From assembly GCA_963615055.1 (NCBI GenBank), contig CAVEFO010000022.1, positions 1-28,959 on the forward strand: DNA of 28,959 bases. Direction: 5' to 3'. The stretch is from UBA1822 sp963615055 (GTDB lineage Bacteria; Bacillota; Negativicutes; Veillonellales; Dialisteraceae). The notes under the pieces are model-generated. The model saw only the letters and a program-made list of their open reading frames with translations. It had not been told where the DNA came from and did no database searches. How positions within the stretch are numbered: the stretch's first letter is position 1; every line of letters begins with the position of its first letter. The position numbers were made by a program, and so were the translations under genes. Shown in pieces: positions 22,877 through 28,959 of the stretch.

Positions 22877-23012
22877 GTCCGTCGTCCGTCGCCCGCCGTC
22901 CGTTATCCGTTTACCGTTTACCGTGCCTCACATAGATATGACGATCAAACTGCTCACACACGGTTCACGGTTCACGGACGCGGTTCACGGAAAACGGCTA
23001 ACGGACGGCGGC
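22877..23012. repeat. Heptamer palindromic element, copy 5 (largest)
   Basis: The left arm carries seven CCGNNNN units ending CCGTTTACCGTTTACCGTG. The core is CCTCACATAGATATG, then TGCTCACACACGGTTCACGG and an extended right arm to 23012. The stop codon of the minus-strand GH18 gene begins at 23014. It occupies most of the 180-bp gap upstream of the NimA-like gene. Confidence 0.82.
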
Positions 23013-23013
23013 C

Positions 23014-24315
23014 TCACACTGCCCCCGCCAGCTCTTCATACAGCTCCGGTGCCTCGAAACCGTAGCGCCACCAGGCACTGCCGGCCAGATGATATTTCTC
23101 GATCAAGCCCAGTTTCTCTCGGAGCGAGGCCGCCTCTTCCAGCCAGACGCGCCGGCGCACGCCCGTTTCCCGTCCATCCACGTAAAAACTTTTCGTCTTT
23201 TCGTCCCAACGCGGCTTTCCCGTCTTTTCCGCTGCCAATTTCTTCACACCGCGATGCGTCAGCACCTGCATCCGAAGACCTACACCATCCTCGCCTTCCC
23301 ATAGGCGTGTGTAAAGCGGCAGCCCCAAGATGAGCTTCTCCGCCGGTACCATGCCGACCAATTTTTGCAAGCTGGCATCCAGCCAATCATAAGCGGAATT
23401 CGGCCCCGCTCGGCCGCCCGCACGCGCCGTCTGGTCATACCCCATCACGACTTCGTAGTCCACAAATTCCGCGAGCGCTCGGCGATCATACGCGCCATTC
23501 CAGTAGCTCGTCTCGTCCCCCGGCACCACGATATCGACCGACACCAATTTCCCCTTTTCATGGAGACTTTCCGTCAGCGCTTTCATGAAATCGGTGAAAA
23601 GACCCTTGTCCGCCGGATTCATATTTTCAAAATCGATATTCCAACCGGCCAAGCCATAAACGACCGAAAGTGCCGTCATCTGCCGAATGTAGTGCCGCTG
23701 CGCCGCTGCATTTCTCATGAATTTCGCCGTCGCCTCCGGATCGAAATCATTGTGCACAAGCGGCATGACGGACACACCGACCTCTTTGGCCGCCGCCACG
23801 TAGGAAATATCCGGCGTGATTTTCGTATACACGCCCCACTCCGGCGAGAGCATCCGCACCCCATCCGCCTCCGTGAAAAACGGCGCCTCCGCATCGAAGC
23901 GCTCCTCCGGATCCCAAACCAGAATCACATCTGTTTCTCGCGGCACTGCCGTCACCGGAGCCACGGCGGAAAATAAAATCTCCCGGTTCTCGTCCACCGT
24001 CCAAGAAAGCCCCGCCTGCGCAGCAAAGAACGATAAATCCGCCATCCCGTCTTCCGTTAGCGGCAAATCCACAGGAAACGTCGCCCCGCGCTCCGTCACT
24101 TTCACACACGCACGCGCGCCCTGCGGCCGTTTCTCGACCCACCAAGACCCGCCGACATTCAAAATCTCCGGATCTCCGAAGAGCCGCCCCGCCTCCTCAT
24201 AGACAACGGCGCTCGCATACCGGGGATTCTTCACCCGAAGCACCTCTCGTGCCTCCGCGCCGCAGCCGAGACAGACGAACGCCAAAAGGAGACTCCAAAA
24301 AAATATTCGTTTCAT
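23014..24315 (-). CDS. Exported glycoside hydrolase family 18 protein (YaaH/chitinase-like fold)
   Basis: A 433-residue secreted protein probably acting on peptidoglycan or another N-acetylglucosamine polymer. The start at 24315 has AAAGGA six bases upstream; a second ATG directly before it is closer to that site. Residues 1-22 are a signal peptide (CLGC at 15-18 is a weak lipobox). Residues about 30-117 resemble a copper-amine-oxidase-N-like stalk domain (LSWTVDENREILFS). The GH18 barrel follows, with catalytic Glu230 in GWNIDFEN, and later LILGLPLYTRLWE and SAWWRYGFE. The first Asp of the usual DG-N-ID-E motif is Ala here, a mild departure. No neighbour explains its role. Confidence 0.87.
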   Translation of the reverse strand: MKRIFFWSLLLAFVCLGCGAEAREVLRVKNPRYASAVVYEEAGRLFGDPEILNVGGSWWVEKRPQGARACVKVTERGATFPVDLPLTEDGMADLSFFAAQAGLSWTVDENREILFSAVAPVTAVPRETDVILVWDPEERFDAEAPFFTEADGVRMLSPEWGVYTKITPDISYVAAAKEVGVSVMPLVHNDFDPEATAKFMRNAAAQRHYIRQMTALSVVYGLAGWNIDFENMNPADKGLFTDFMKALTESLHEKGKLVSVDIVVPGDETSYWNGAYDRRALAEFVDYEVVMGYDQTARAGGRAGPNSAYDWLDASLQKLVGMVPAEKLILGLPLYTRLWEGEDGVGLRMQVLTHRGVKKLAAEKTGKPRWDEKTKSFYVDGRETGVRRRVWLEEAASLREKLGLIEKYHLAGSAWWRYGFEAPELYEELAGAV

Positions 24316-24371
24316 CATATTTCCTTTCGTGAAAAAGTACGAAACACGAAAACGCATCCCATTGCGCGGTT

Positions 24372-24462
24372 CGTTATCCGTATTCCGTTCACCGCCTTCT
24401 TGCCGCATGAATCACAAAACCATTCACGCGCGGTAAACGGTCATACGGCTACGGTCAACGAC
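24372..24462. repeat. Heptamer palindromic element, copy 6 (diverged)
   Basis: The left arm is CGTTATCCGTATTCCGTTCA. The core is degraded (GCCGCATGAATCACAAAACC). ATTCACGCGCGGTAAACGG and ACGG units to 24460 form the right arm. It lies between the GH18 gene and ffs. Confidence 0.65.
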
Positions 24463-24516
24463 CATCACATCTATGTACGCAAAAAGCTACCGCCTCATTA
24501 TATCATCTACAAAAAA

Positions 24517-24650
24517 AGATTTGCCCATGACGACCCCCGGGATGCTCCGTGGCACATGAAAAGGCCCGCTTACTGCTGCTTCCTCTCGGACCTGACAGGG
24601 TTCACGGTTTCCCATTGCACGGGACCCGGAGATCGTCATAAACAAATCTC
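24517..24650 (-). ncRNA. ffs: Signal recognition particle RNA (bacterial 4.5S type)
   Basis: The SRP RNA binds Ffh and targets membrane proteins co-translationally. On the minus strand the conserved domain IV loop is unmistakable: GTCAGGTCC, GAGA tetraloop, GGAAGCAGC (around 24575-24597), flanked by a long imperfect hairpin. The ends pair through ATGACGA/TCGTCAT (24633-24639 with 24527-24533) and, outside that, AGATTTG/CAAATCT (24643-24649 with 24517-24523). The latter is followed by a T-run, so the closing stem doubles as the terminator. The core is about 113 nt, the small 4.5S type without an Alu domain. In many Bacillota ffs lies just upstream of dnaX on the same strand; here it is on the opposite strand. 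Confidence 0.93.
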
Positions 24651-24659
24651 ACGGAAATC

Positions 24660-24688
24660 ATTATACAAGAAGAAACGCCGCTGCGCAA
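24660..24688 (-). promoter_or_regulatory. Promoter of ffs
   Basis: On the minus strand TTGCGC (24683-24688) and a perfect TATAAT (24660-24665) with a 17-bp spacer. The predicted start near 24653 agrees with the 5' end of the folded RNA. Confidence 0.75.
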
Positions 24689-24699
24689 GAAGCCGCAAT

Positions 24700-24790
24700 C
24701 CGTTTTCCGTTAACCGTTTACCGTGCCTCACATCTCAATGCCTCGCAAAGTACTCACACCCGGTTCACGGTTTACGGACAACGGACAACA
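24700..24790. repeat. Heptamer palindromic element, copy 7 (between ffs and dnaX promoters)
   Basis: The left arm CCGTTTTCCGTTAACC plus one unit is followed by the core GCCTCACATCTCAATG, a spacer, TACTCACACCCGGTTCACGG and a right arm of TTTACGGACAACGGACAAC. It is the closest to a family consensus. It fills the space between two divergent promoters. Confidence 0.82.
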
Positions 24791-24812
24791 CTATGTGTCC
24801 CGCCCCCCGTCA

Positions 24813-24821
24813 TGCTATAAT
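24813..24821 (+). promoter_or_regulatory. Extended -10 promoter of dnaX
   Basis: TGCTATAAT, identical to the permease promoter core, 32 bp upstream of the dnaX start. No clear -35 at 17 bp. Confidence 0.65.
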
Positions 24822-24853
24822 AGAAGAAAATTTTCACGAAAGAGGAAAAGACC

Positions 24854-26671
24854 ATGGCTTATCTTGCTTTATATCGCAAATGGCGGCCGCAAACTTTTGA
24901 CGAAGTGGTCGGGCAGACGCATATTTCCATTCCTATCGGGCGCGCGCTTTCCGAGGATCGTCTCGCGCACGCGTATTTGTTTTCCGGCCCGCGCGGCACA
25001 GGGAAGACGAGCTTGGCGAAAATTTTAGCCAAGGCGGTAAATTGCGAGCATCCCGACGGCGCAAATCCTTGCAACGCCTGCCGCAACTGCCAAGAAATCA
25101 CAAGCGGCTCCTCGATGGACGTCTACGAAATCGACGCGGCGTCGAATCGCGGGATTGAAGAAATCCGCGCACTCCGTGAATCAGTCCGCTCACTCCCCTC
25201 CGTTTGCAAAAAGAAAGTCTACATCATCGATGAAGTGCACATGCTGACGAAGGAGGCTTTTAACGCGCTTTTGAAAACGCTGGAAGAGCCGCCGTCCCAT
25301 GTGCTTTTTATCTTGGCGACGACCGAGCCGGAAAAAATCCCGCTGACGATTCTCTCCCGCTGCCAGCGCTATGAGTTCCGCCGCATTTCCGCCGAAGACA
25401 TCAAGCGCCATTTGCTCAAAATCGCCGAAGCCGACGCATTTTCTCTCACGGACGAAGCGGCAGATCTCCTCTCCGTCCGTGCGGAAGGCGGGCTGCGCGA
25501 TGCCCTCTCCCTCCTCGACCAATGCCGCAGCGCCGCCGGAAACGAACCTCTCACCGCCTCGCTCGTCTACGATTTGCTCGGACTCACGGGGAAAGAAGAA
25601 ATTCTCGCACTCGCCTCGCACATTCTGCGCCGCGAAAATGCGGAAGCGCTCGGCGCCTTCCATGCCATTTTGCAAAGCGGAAAGGAACCGGCGGCCGTCC
25701 TTTCGGATTTGCTTGCCCATTTCCGCGACATCCTCATGGCAAAAATCGACGAAAATGCGCCGGAGCTCTCCGTCTACGGCACGGAAAAACCCGCGCTTTT
25801 AGCGGAAGCGGCGTCACTCTCCCCCTCGTACCTCGACGCCCTCTTTGAAAGTCTCTCCGCCTCGCTTTCGGAAACGAAACAAAGCAGTGCGCCGCGCATG
25901 AATGCGGAAATGGCGATTCTCCGCCTCTGCCGCCTCCGCGAAGCGCGCACATTGGAAGGCCTTTTGAATCGATTGGAAACATTGGAAGAAGCACTCGCGC
26001 AAGGCCGTTTCACGGAGCCATCGGTCCCTGTCGCGCCGCTGCCCTCACACACAATCACGCAGCCGGCAACGACGCCCGTTGTCTCTGCCCCGGACGCACC
26101 GACGCCGAAAACCGAAATGAAAGAAGCCATAAAAGAAAAGACGCCGGATCCCGTTTCCAAGCCCTCCGTCGAACCCATTCCGGCCAAACCGATAGCACCG
26201 AAAGCGGACACGGCGCCCGTTTCCGAAACGCCGACGGCGGACGGTATCGATCCCGCCGAATACGACGCACTCTGGAAACAAATCCTGTCTCATTTCATGC
26301 AAATTCGCCGCATCGATCTCTTCAACTGTTTTGCAAAAACACGGCTTCTTTGTGTGGAAGGCGGTGGCGCCGTCATCGAAGCGCCGCTGCCGCTCCTCGT
26401 CCAGCTGTGCAACAACGATGCAAACCGCGATGCCGCAGCCGCCGTCCTGAATCAATTCACCGGACGCGCCCTCACGCTCCGCACCGTTCTTGTCGGCAGT
26501 CCGGACGCCGCGGAGGCGAAGAGCGCAGCCGAAGAACTCCGCAGAGCTGCGCCGATACCGCCGAAAAAAGCCGGCGAGCAAGCCATGAAAAAAGAGGCGC
26601 TTCCTGATGACCCGCTCCTCACCGCTGCCTTGAAAATCGCACCGGATTGTGATATATATGTGGAGAGTTAA
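24854..26671 (+). CDS. dnaX: DNA polymerase III subunit gamma/tau
   Basis: DnaX is the ATPase of the clamp loader and, as tau, links polymerase cores and helicase. The start has AAAGAGG upstream. The 605-residue protein has the standard N-terminus (MAYLALYRKWRPQTFDEVVG), Walker A GPRGTGKTS, a zinc module (CNACRNC), Walker B YIIDEVHML, and the SRC arginine-finger motif (ILSRCQRYEF). The collar domain follows, then a Pro/Ala/Thr-rich linker (about residues 393-465) and a tau-type C-terminal domain. No correctly phased A-AAA-AAG slippage site is seen, so gamma need not be made by frameshifting. ybaB and recR follow on the same strand. Confidence 0.97.
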   Translation: MAYLALYRKWRPQTFDEVVGQTHISIPIGRALSEDRLAHAYLFSGPRGTGKTSLAKILAKAVNCEHPDGANPCNACRNCQEITSGSSMDVYEIDAASNRGIEEIRALRESVRSLPSVCKKKVYIIDEVHMLTKEAFNALLKTLEEPPSHVLFILATTEPEKIPLTILSRCQRYEFRRISAEDIKRHLLKIAEADAFSLTDEAADLLSVRAEGGLRDALSLLDQCRSAAGNEPLTASLVYDLLGLTGKEEILALASHILRRENAEALGAFHAILQSGKEPAAVLSDLLAHFRDILMAKIDENAPELSVYGTEKPALLAEAASLSPSYLDALFESLSASLSETKQSSAPRMNAEMAILRLCRLREARTLEGLLNRLETLEEALAQGRFTEPSVPVAPLPSHTITQPATTPVVSAPDAPTPKTEMKEAIKEKTPDPVSKPSVEPIPAKPIAPKADTAPVSETPTADGIDPAEYDALWKQILSHFMQIRRIDLFNCFAKTRLLCVEGGGAVIEAPLPLLVQLCNNDANRDAAAAVLNQFTGRALTLRTVLVGSPDAAEAKSAAEELRRAAPIPPKKAGEQAMKKEALPDDPLLTAALKIAPDCDIYVES

Positions 26672-26683
26672 TTTTATTTTTTC

Positions 26684-26769
26684 AAGGAAGCGCTGATTCA
26701 ATCGTTATCTGATTTTGCGATAGCATGATGGCGCAAAATCAGATTCTTCGATTGAATCGGTGGTTCCTT
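26684..26769. repeat. MITE-like long imperfect hairpin between dnaX and ybaB
   Basis: The 36-nt left arm (AAGGAAGCGCTGATTCAATC..., 26684-26719) and right arm (26732-26769, ending ATTGAATCGGTGGTTCCTT) pair over most of their length, including CTGATTTTGCG/CGCAAAATCAG, with a 12-nt loop. The 86-bp size, terminal inverted repeats and lack of coding fit a miniature inverted-repeat element. No clear target duplication is visible. There is no T-run, so it is not a terminator. It lies in the only real gap of the dnaX-ybaB-recR unit. Confidence 0.7.
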
Positions 26770-26785
26770 AGTAAGGAGAAAAACA

Positions 26786-27112
26786 ATGTTCGGAAATAAA
26801 GCCCAAATGCAAAGCATGATGAAAAAAGCCCGCAAAATGCAGGAAGACATGGAAAAAGCCAAGGAAAAAATCAAAAGCATGACGGTAGATGTCACGGTCG
26901 GCGGCGGCGCGGTCTCGCTCACGATGACGGGCGAGCACCAAATCCAAACCCTCACCGTTTCCCCGGACGCTATGGATCCGTCCGATCCGGAAATGCTCGT
27001 CGATCTCATCACGACGGCGGTGAACGAAGCGTCCCGCAAAGCCGATGAAATGGTCGCCGCCGAAATGCAGAAAATCACGAGCGGCCTGTCCCTCCCGGGC
27101 GGCCTCTTCTGA
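26786..27112 (+). CDS. YbaB/EbfC nucleoid-associated protein
   Basis: A 108-residue DNA-binding protein of the YbaB/EbfC family, a small dimer that coats DNA and is almost always encoded between dnaX and recR. It has the typical helical start (MFGNKAQMQSMMKKARKMQED), the beta-sheet core (TVGGGAVSLTMTGEHQIQTLTVSPDAM) and the glycine-rich end (SLPGGLF). A strong AAGGAG precedes the start. Its stop overlaps the recR start by one base (TGATG). Confidence 0.96.
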   Translation: MFGNKAQMQSMMKKARKMQEDMEKAKEKIKSMTVDVTVGGGAVSLTMTGEHQIQTLTVSPDAMDPSDPEMLVDLITTAVNEASRKADEMVAAEMQKITSGLSLPGGLF

Positions 27113-27702
27113 TGAATGATTCACTGGAAACCGTCGCGGGCGAATTTCTGCGCCTGCCCGGCATCGGCGTCAAAACGGCGCGGCGGCTTGCGTATTTCAT
27201 GCTGGAGCGCCCACAAGAGGATGTCGATGCGTTTCTTCGCGCCATCACGGAAGCGAGAAAAGTCACGTGCTATTGCTCATCTTGCTGCAATCTGGCCACG
27301 TCGGATCCCTGCGAGATTTGCGGAAATGATCACCGCGACCGCAACATCATCTGTGTCGTCGAGCAGCCCGCCGACGTGCAATCGATGGAGCAAAGCGGCG
27401 AATACCACGGGCTCTACCACGTCCTCCACGGCGCACTCTCACCGCTGGACGGCATCGGACCGAATGATCTTCGCATCAAAGAACTCATGAATCGCCTCGC
27501 GGATGAGACGGTCAAAGAAGTGTTGCTTGCGACCGATCCCGACACGGAAGGCGAAGCCACGGCCTTCTACCTCGCACGTCTCATCAAGCCGGCGGGCATC
27601 AAAGTCACCCGCATCGCCAGAGGTCTCCCCGCCGGCGGCGATATCGGCTACGCCGACAGCCAGACGCTGGCCAGTGCGGTGGAAAATCGGGTGGAAATGT
27701 GA
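27112..27702 (+). CDS. recR: Recombination mediator protein RecR
   Basis: RecR works with RecO/RecF to load RecA at gaps. The 196-residue protein has the N-terminal helix-hairpin-helix (LRLPGIGVKTARRLAYFML), the C4 zinc finger (Cys55, Cys58, Cys67, Cys70), the Toprim domain (IICVVEQPADVQSME) and the C-terminal Walker-like segment (RIARGLPAGGDIGYAD). The first few residues before the HhH are shorter than in many homologues. Translation is coupled to ybaB through TGATG. Confidence 0.98.
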   Translation: MNDSLETVAGEFLRLPGIGVKTARRLAYFMLERPQEDVDAFLRAITEARKVTCYCSSCCNLATSDPCEICGNDHRDRNIICVVEQPADVQSMEQSGEYHGLYHVLHGALSPLDGIGPNDLRIKELMNRLADETVKEVLLATDPDTEGEATAFYLARLIKPAGIKVTRIARGLPAGGDIGYADSQTLASAVENRVEM

Positions 27703-28099
27703 GATAAAAGGGGCCTGGCCTGATGATTTCTTCGCTTTTGTGGCGTTGGTGCTGAAAACCGAGTGCTGATAGGGATGAGGGGCTTGGCTTGGGAATTTCT
27801 TCCCTTCTTTGGCCTCAGTGCCGAAATATTTTCTGCTGACAGAGATGAGAAGCTAAGCCTAAGACTTTCTTCCCGTTTTCGGCATGAGTGGCAGCTCTCA
27901 TCTCTATCTTTAGCGCAAATGCCACAAAATCAAGAACAAAACAGGTCTGCCCCTCATCTCTATATTCGCAAAGTTACCGGCACAAACGCCGCCAAAGCTA
28001 GAAACGCAACAGCCTTGCCCCTTCATCTCTGTCTCTGCAAAGTTTTCCGGCGCAAATGCCGCAACTTTTAAGAGTGATATAAGCTTGCCCCTCATTTTC
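27701..28099. repeat. Mirror-symmetric array of a ~70-bp module (three forward, three inverted)
   Basis: Forward copies start at 27701, 27771 and 27841 (exact 70-nt steps), each opening with a variant of AGAGATGAGGGGC followed by a T-rich stretch and TGGC-N6-GTGCC-type hairpin. From about 27898 the module reappears reversed: TCATCTCT marks the copy ends at 27898, 27954 and 28023, with a partial at 28092, about 56, 69 and 69 nt apart. The forward set and the inverted set meet at GGCAGCTCTCATCTC. Copies are 60-75 percent alike by eye. The array fills the gap after recR; there is no credible ORF in it. It begins at the recR stop. Confidence 0.8.
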
Positions 28100-28113
28100 C
28101 CAAGGAGCCCAAT

Positions 28114-28269
28114 ATGCTTGAAATGATTTCCTCCGTTCCGATTGTCGGCGCCCTTCTTGCCGCTGTCGCCGTCTATGTGATTTTCAAAATCCTCGGCTTC
28201 TTCGGCACTCTCTTCAAAATCGGCCTCTCTGTCACCATTTTCATTGCCATCATGCATTGGTTCGGATAA
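28114..28269 (+). CDS. 51-residue membrane protein of unknown function
   Basis: I do not recognise the family. A small ORF starting at ATG with AAGGAG six bases upstream encodes MLEMISSVPIVGALLAAVAV and continues hydrophobic to HWFG. There are probably two membrane segments (about residues 8-30 and 32-49) split by a glycine/lysine turn. The codon pattern (strong C-ending bias) matches the host. In other Bacillota bofA often follows recR, but this sequence is too short and lacks the BofA look, so I do not call it that. Confidence 0.7.
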   Translation: MLEMISSVPIVGALLAAVAVYVIFKILGFFGTLFKIGLSVTIFIAIMHWFG

Positions 28270-28304
28270 AACAGATATTTTTCGTAAGAAAGGCGGTGAT
28301 TCCT

Positions 28305-28589
28305 GTGTTGTACAGCAAAATCAATATGCACGACGGCTGGTGGGATTTTTATATTCTCAGCCAATACGAAGATCGCGACGGCGGTGACAATCTTTCCGTC
28401 CGTGTGGAAAAAGAAATGAATCCGACCGCCTTTGCCGATTGGCGTCTTCCGGATATCACCTGTGAAAAATCATTTGGTTTCTCCGAAGAAGACCTGCTGG
28501 AATCGGAAAATTTCCTCCGCAACAATGAATCCATCATGTGGGATATGTACAGAGAAGGAGCTCAAAATCATGCCGCAAGCACTGATTAA
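28305..28589 (+). CDS. Uncharacterised acidic protein, partner of a DUF4160 gene
   Basis: Not recognised. A GTG at 28305 with AGGCGGTG upstream is the best start and gives 94 residues (LYSKINMHDGWWDFYIL, then many Asp/Glu). Earlier in-frame starts overlap the upstream small gene. It overlaps the next gene by 20 bp. DUF4160 genes are commonly paired with a short partner, often DUF2442, in toxin-antitoxin-like cassettes; this partner does not look like DUF2442. Confidence 0.65.
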   Translation: MLYSKINMHDGWWDFYILSQYEDRDGGDNLSVRVEKEMNPTAFADWRLPDITCEKSFGFSEEDLLESENFLRNNESIMWDMYREGAQNHAASTD

Positions 28590-28839
28590 CTTTCTCGGCT
28601 ATTCCATCTACTTTTGGATTGGCGACGGAAATGAACCCGTCCACGTACACGTCAGCCGCAAGCAACAGGCCGATGCCACAAAATTTTGGATCACCTCAGA
28701 CGGTGTGGAACTGGCTAAAGACACCGGAACGGTAGACAAGCAAGACATGAAATCCATCTTACGCTATCTCAGAAAAAACAGAGAACAAATTCTCTCTCGC
28801 TGGATTCAATACTTCCACACGGCGGAAGTGAAACGCTGA
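28570..28839 (+). CDS. DUF4160-family protein
   Basis: An 89-residue protein. MPQALINFLGYSIYFWIGDG and the HVHV motif (His25, His27) match DUF4160, whose members start similarly and have a PxHxHV-like stretch, then a small helical end (ILRYLRKNREQILSRWIQYF). AAGGAG lies eight bases upstream inside the preceding gene, so translation is coupled. The function is unknown, though cassette-like pairing suggests a toxin-antitoxin or regulatory role. An IS3-family element begins 29 bp after its stop. Confidence 0.8.
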   Translation: MPQALINFLGYSIYFWIGDGNEPVHVHVSRKQQADATKFWITSDGVELAKDTGTVDKQDMKSILRYLRKNREQILSRWIQYFHTAEVKR

Positions 28840-28891
28840 AAACGAAAAAGGACTGTGAACATTTGTTGTGACCCCCAAAAGTTAGACTTTG

Positions 28892-28920
28892 TTAGCGAGA
28901 CACGTTTACTGTCTCGCTAA
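28892..28920 (-). terminator. Hairpin terminator inside the IS end
   Basis: TTAGCGAGACA (28892-28902) and TGTCTCGCTAA (28910-28920) form an 11-bp stem just after the transposase stop on the minus strand. It is T-rich on the plus-strand side (ATTTTATTT), so it can stop transcription entering from the left as well as ending the transposase message. Confidence 0.75.
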
Positions 28921-28922
28921 TT

Positions 28923-28959
28923 TTATTTAGCCATGAGCTTGAGCCGATATTGGGCCGGG
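28923..28959 (-). CDS. IS3-family transposase (OrfB), C-terminal end only
   Basis: On the minus strand the window edge opens in frame into PAQYRLKLMAK and TAA. SPxQYR is the usual last motif of IS3-family OrfB transposases. The catalytic DDE domain lies outside the window. Confidence 0.85.
   Translation of the reverse strand, partial: PAQYRLKLMAK

Larger units (their letters stand above)
28869..28959 (-). mobile_element. Right end of an IS3-family insertion sequence (partial)
   Basis: TGACCCCCAAAAGTTAGAC (28869-28887) is a typical IS3/IS150-group terminal inverted repeat. It is followed by the transposase end and hairpin. The rest of the element continues beyond the window, so its other end and target duplication cannot be seen. 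Confidence 0.88.

Noticed and set aside
26560..26600. Programmed -1 frameshift in dnaX at the A-runs
   Set aside because: The AAAAAAG runs here are in the wrong phase for an A-AAA-AAG slip and lie at the extreme C-terminus, not after the ATPase core.
27701..28099. 70-bp modules considered as a CRISPR or as a repeat protein gene
   Set aside because: There are no identical repeats separated by unique spacers; copies change orientation midway and frames are not maintained.
28114..28269. Assignment as BofA (pro-sigma-K processing inhibitor)
   Set aside because: Position after recR fits, but the protein is 51 residues and lacks the typical BofA sequence and length.

Overview
The window reads as chromosome from a low-to-mid-GC Bacillota. 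The tig-clpP-clpX block, the uvrB/uvrA/uvrC block, ffs beside dnaX, and the dnaX-ybaB-recR order all fit that phylum. Negativicutes (Veillonellales/Selenomonadales type) is my best guess, from gene content and protein style only; no rRNA is present to fix it. Most of the sequence is housekeeping. The accessory content is one small island, one IS end, and an unusual density of short intergenic repeats.

Layout. 1-3.7 kb (minus strand): trigger factor, ClpP and ClpX, a protein-folding and degradation block. 3.9-5.6 kb: an orphan TrpX-type substrate-binding lipoprotein, divergent from a PadR-like regulator, with a perfect palindrome between the two promoters. 5.5-5.9 kb: rpmF with its own consensus promoter. 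5.9-13.6 kb (minus): uvrB, uvrA, uvrC (the whole UvrABC nucleotide-excision repair system) with a LemA-family gene translationally coupled to uvrC. 13.9-15.4 kb: pyridoxamine kinase followed by a TatD-associated-type radical SAM gene. 15.6-18.6 kb: an apparent genomic island at the 3' end of guaA, bounded by 19-bp near-identical direct repeats. It carries an ABC-F ATPase, an internally deleted MATE transporter behind an attenuator-like leader, and a 23-residue zinc-ribbon ORF. 18.6-20.1 kb: guaA. 20.5-21.9 kb (plus): an AAT-family amino-acid permease. 22-24.3 kb (minus): a DUF4491 membrane protein, a NimA-like flavin-fold protein and an exported GH18 protein. 24.5 kb: the SRP RNA gene ffs on the minus strand. 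24.85-27.7 kb (plus): dnaX, ybaB and recR. 28.1-28.8 kb: a 51-residue membrane protein and a two-gene unit with a DUF4160 protein. 28.87 kb to the end: the terminus of an IS3-family element.

The most unusual signals lie outside genes. One family of imperfect palindromic elements is built from tandem heptamers (CCGTTTA/CCGTTAT on the left, mirror-image ACGG-type heptamers on the right, around a CCTCACAT core). It occurs as five full and two half copies in this window, all in the same orientation, and three copies end within a few bases of a stop codon. A second heptamer family (TTAGCAG type), an 11-unit 9/10-bp array (CAAGCCCTTT) and a short CTGACGA repeat share the same gaps. Between recR and the small membrane gene lies a mirror-symmetric array of a ~70-bp module, three copies forward (exact 70-nt spacing) and three inverted, each with a small GGC-N6-GCC hairpin.

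The guaA-linked island is the clearest mobile-type feature. The 3' end of guaA is a known integration site for Tn5801-type elements. Here the duplicated guaA end (left copy 15614-15632, right copy 18593-18611) brackets the resistance-type cargo, and guaA's probable original terminator is stranded on the far side of the island. No integrase is visible, so the island looks decayed or internally deleted.
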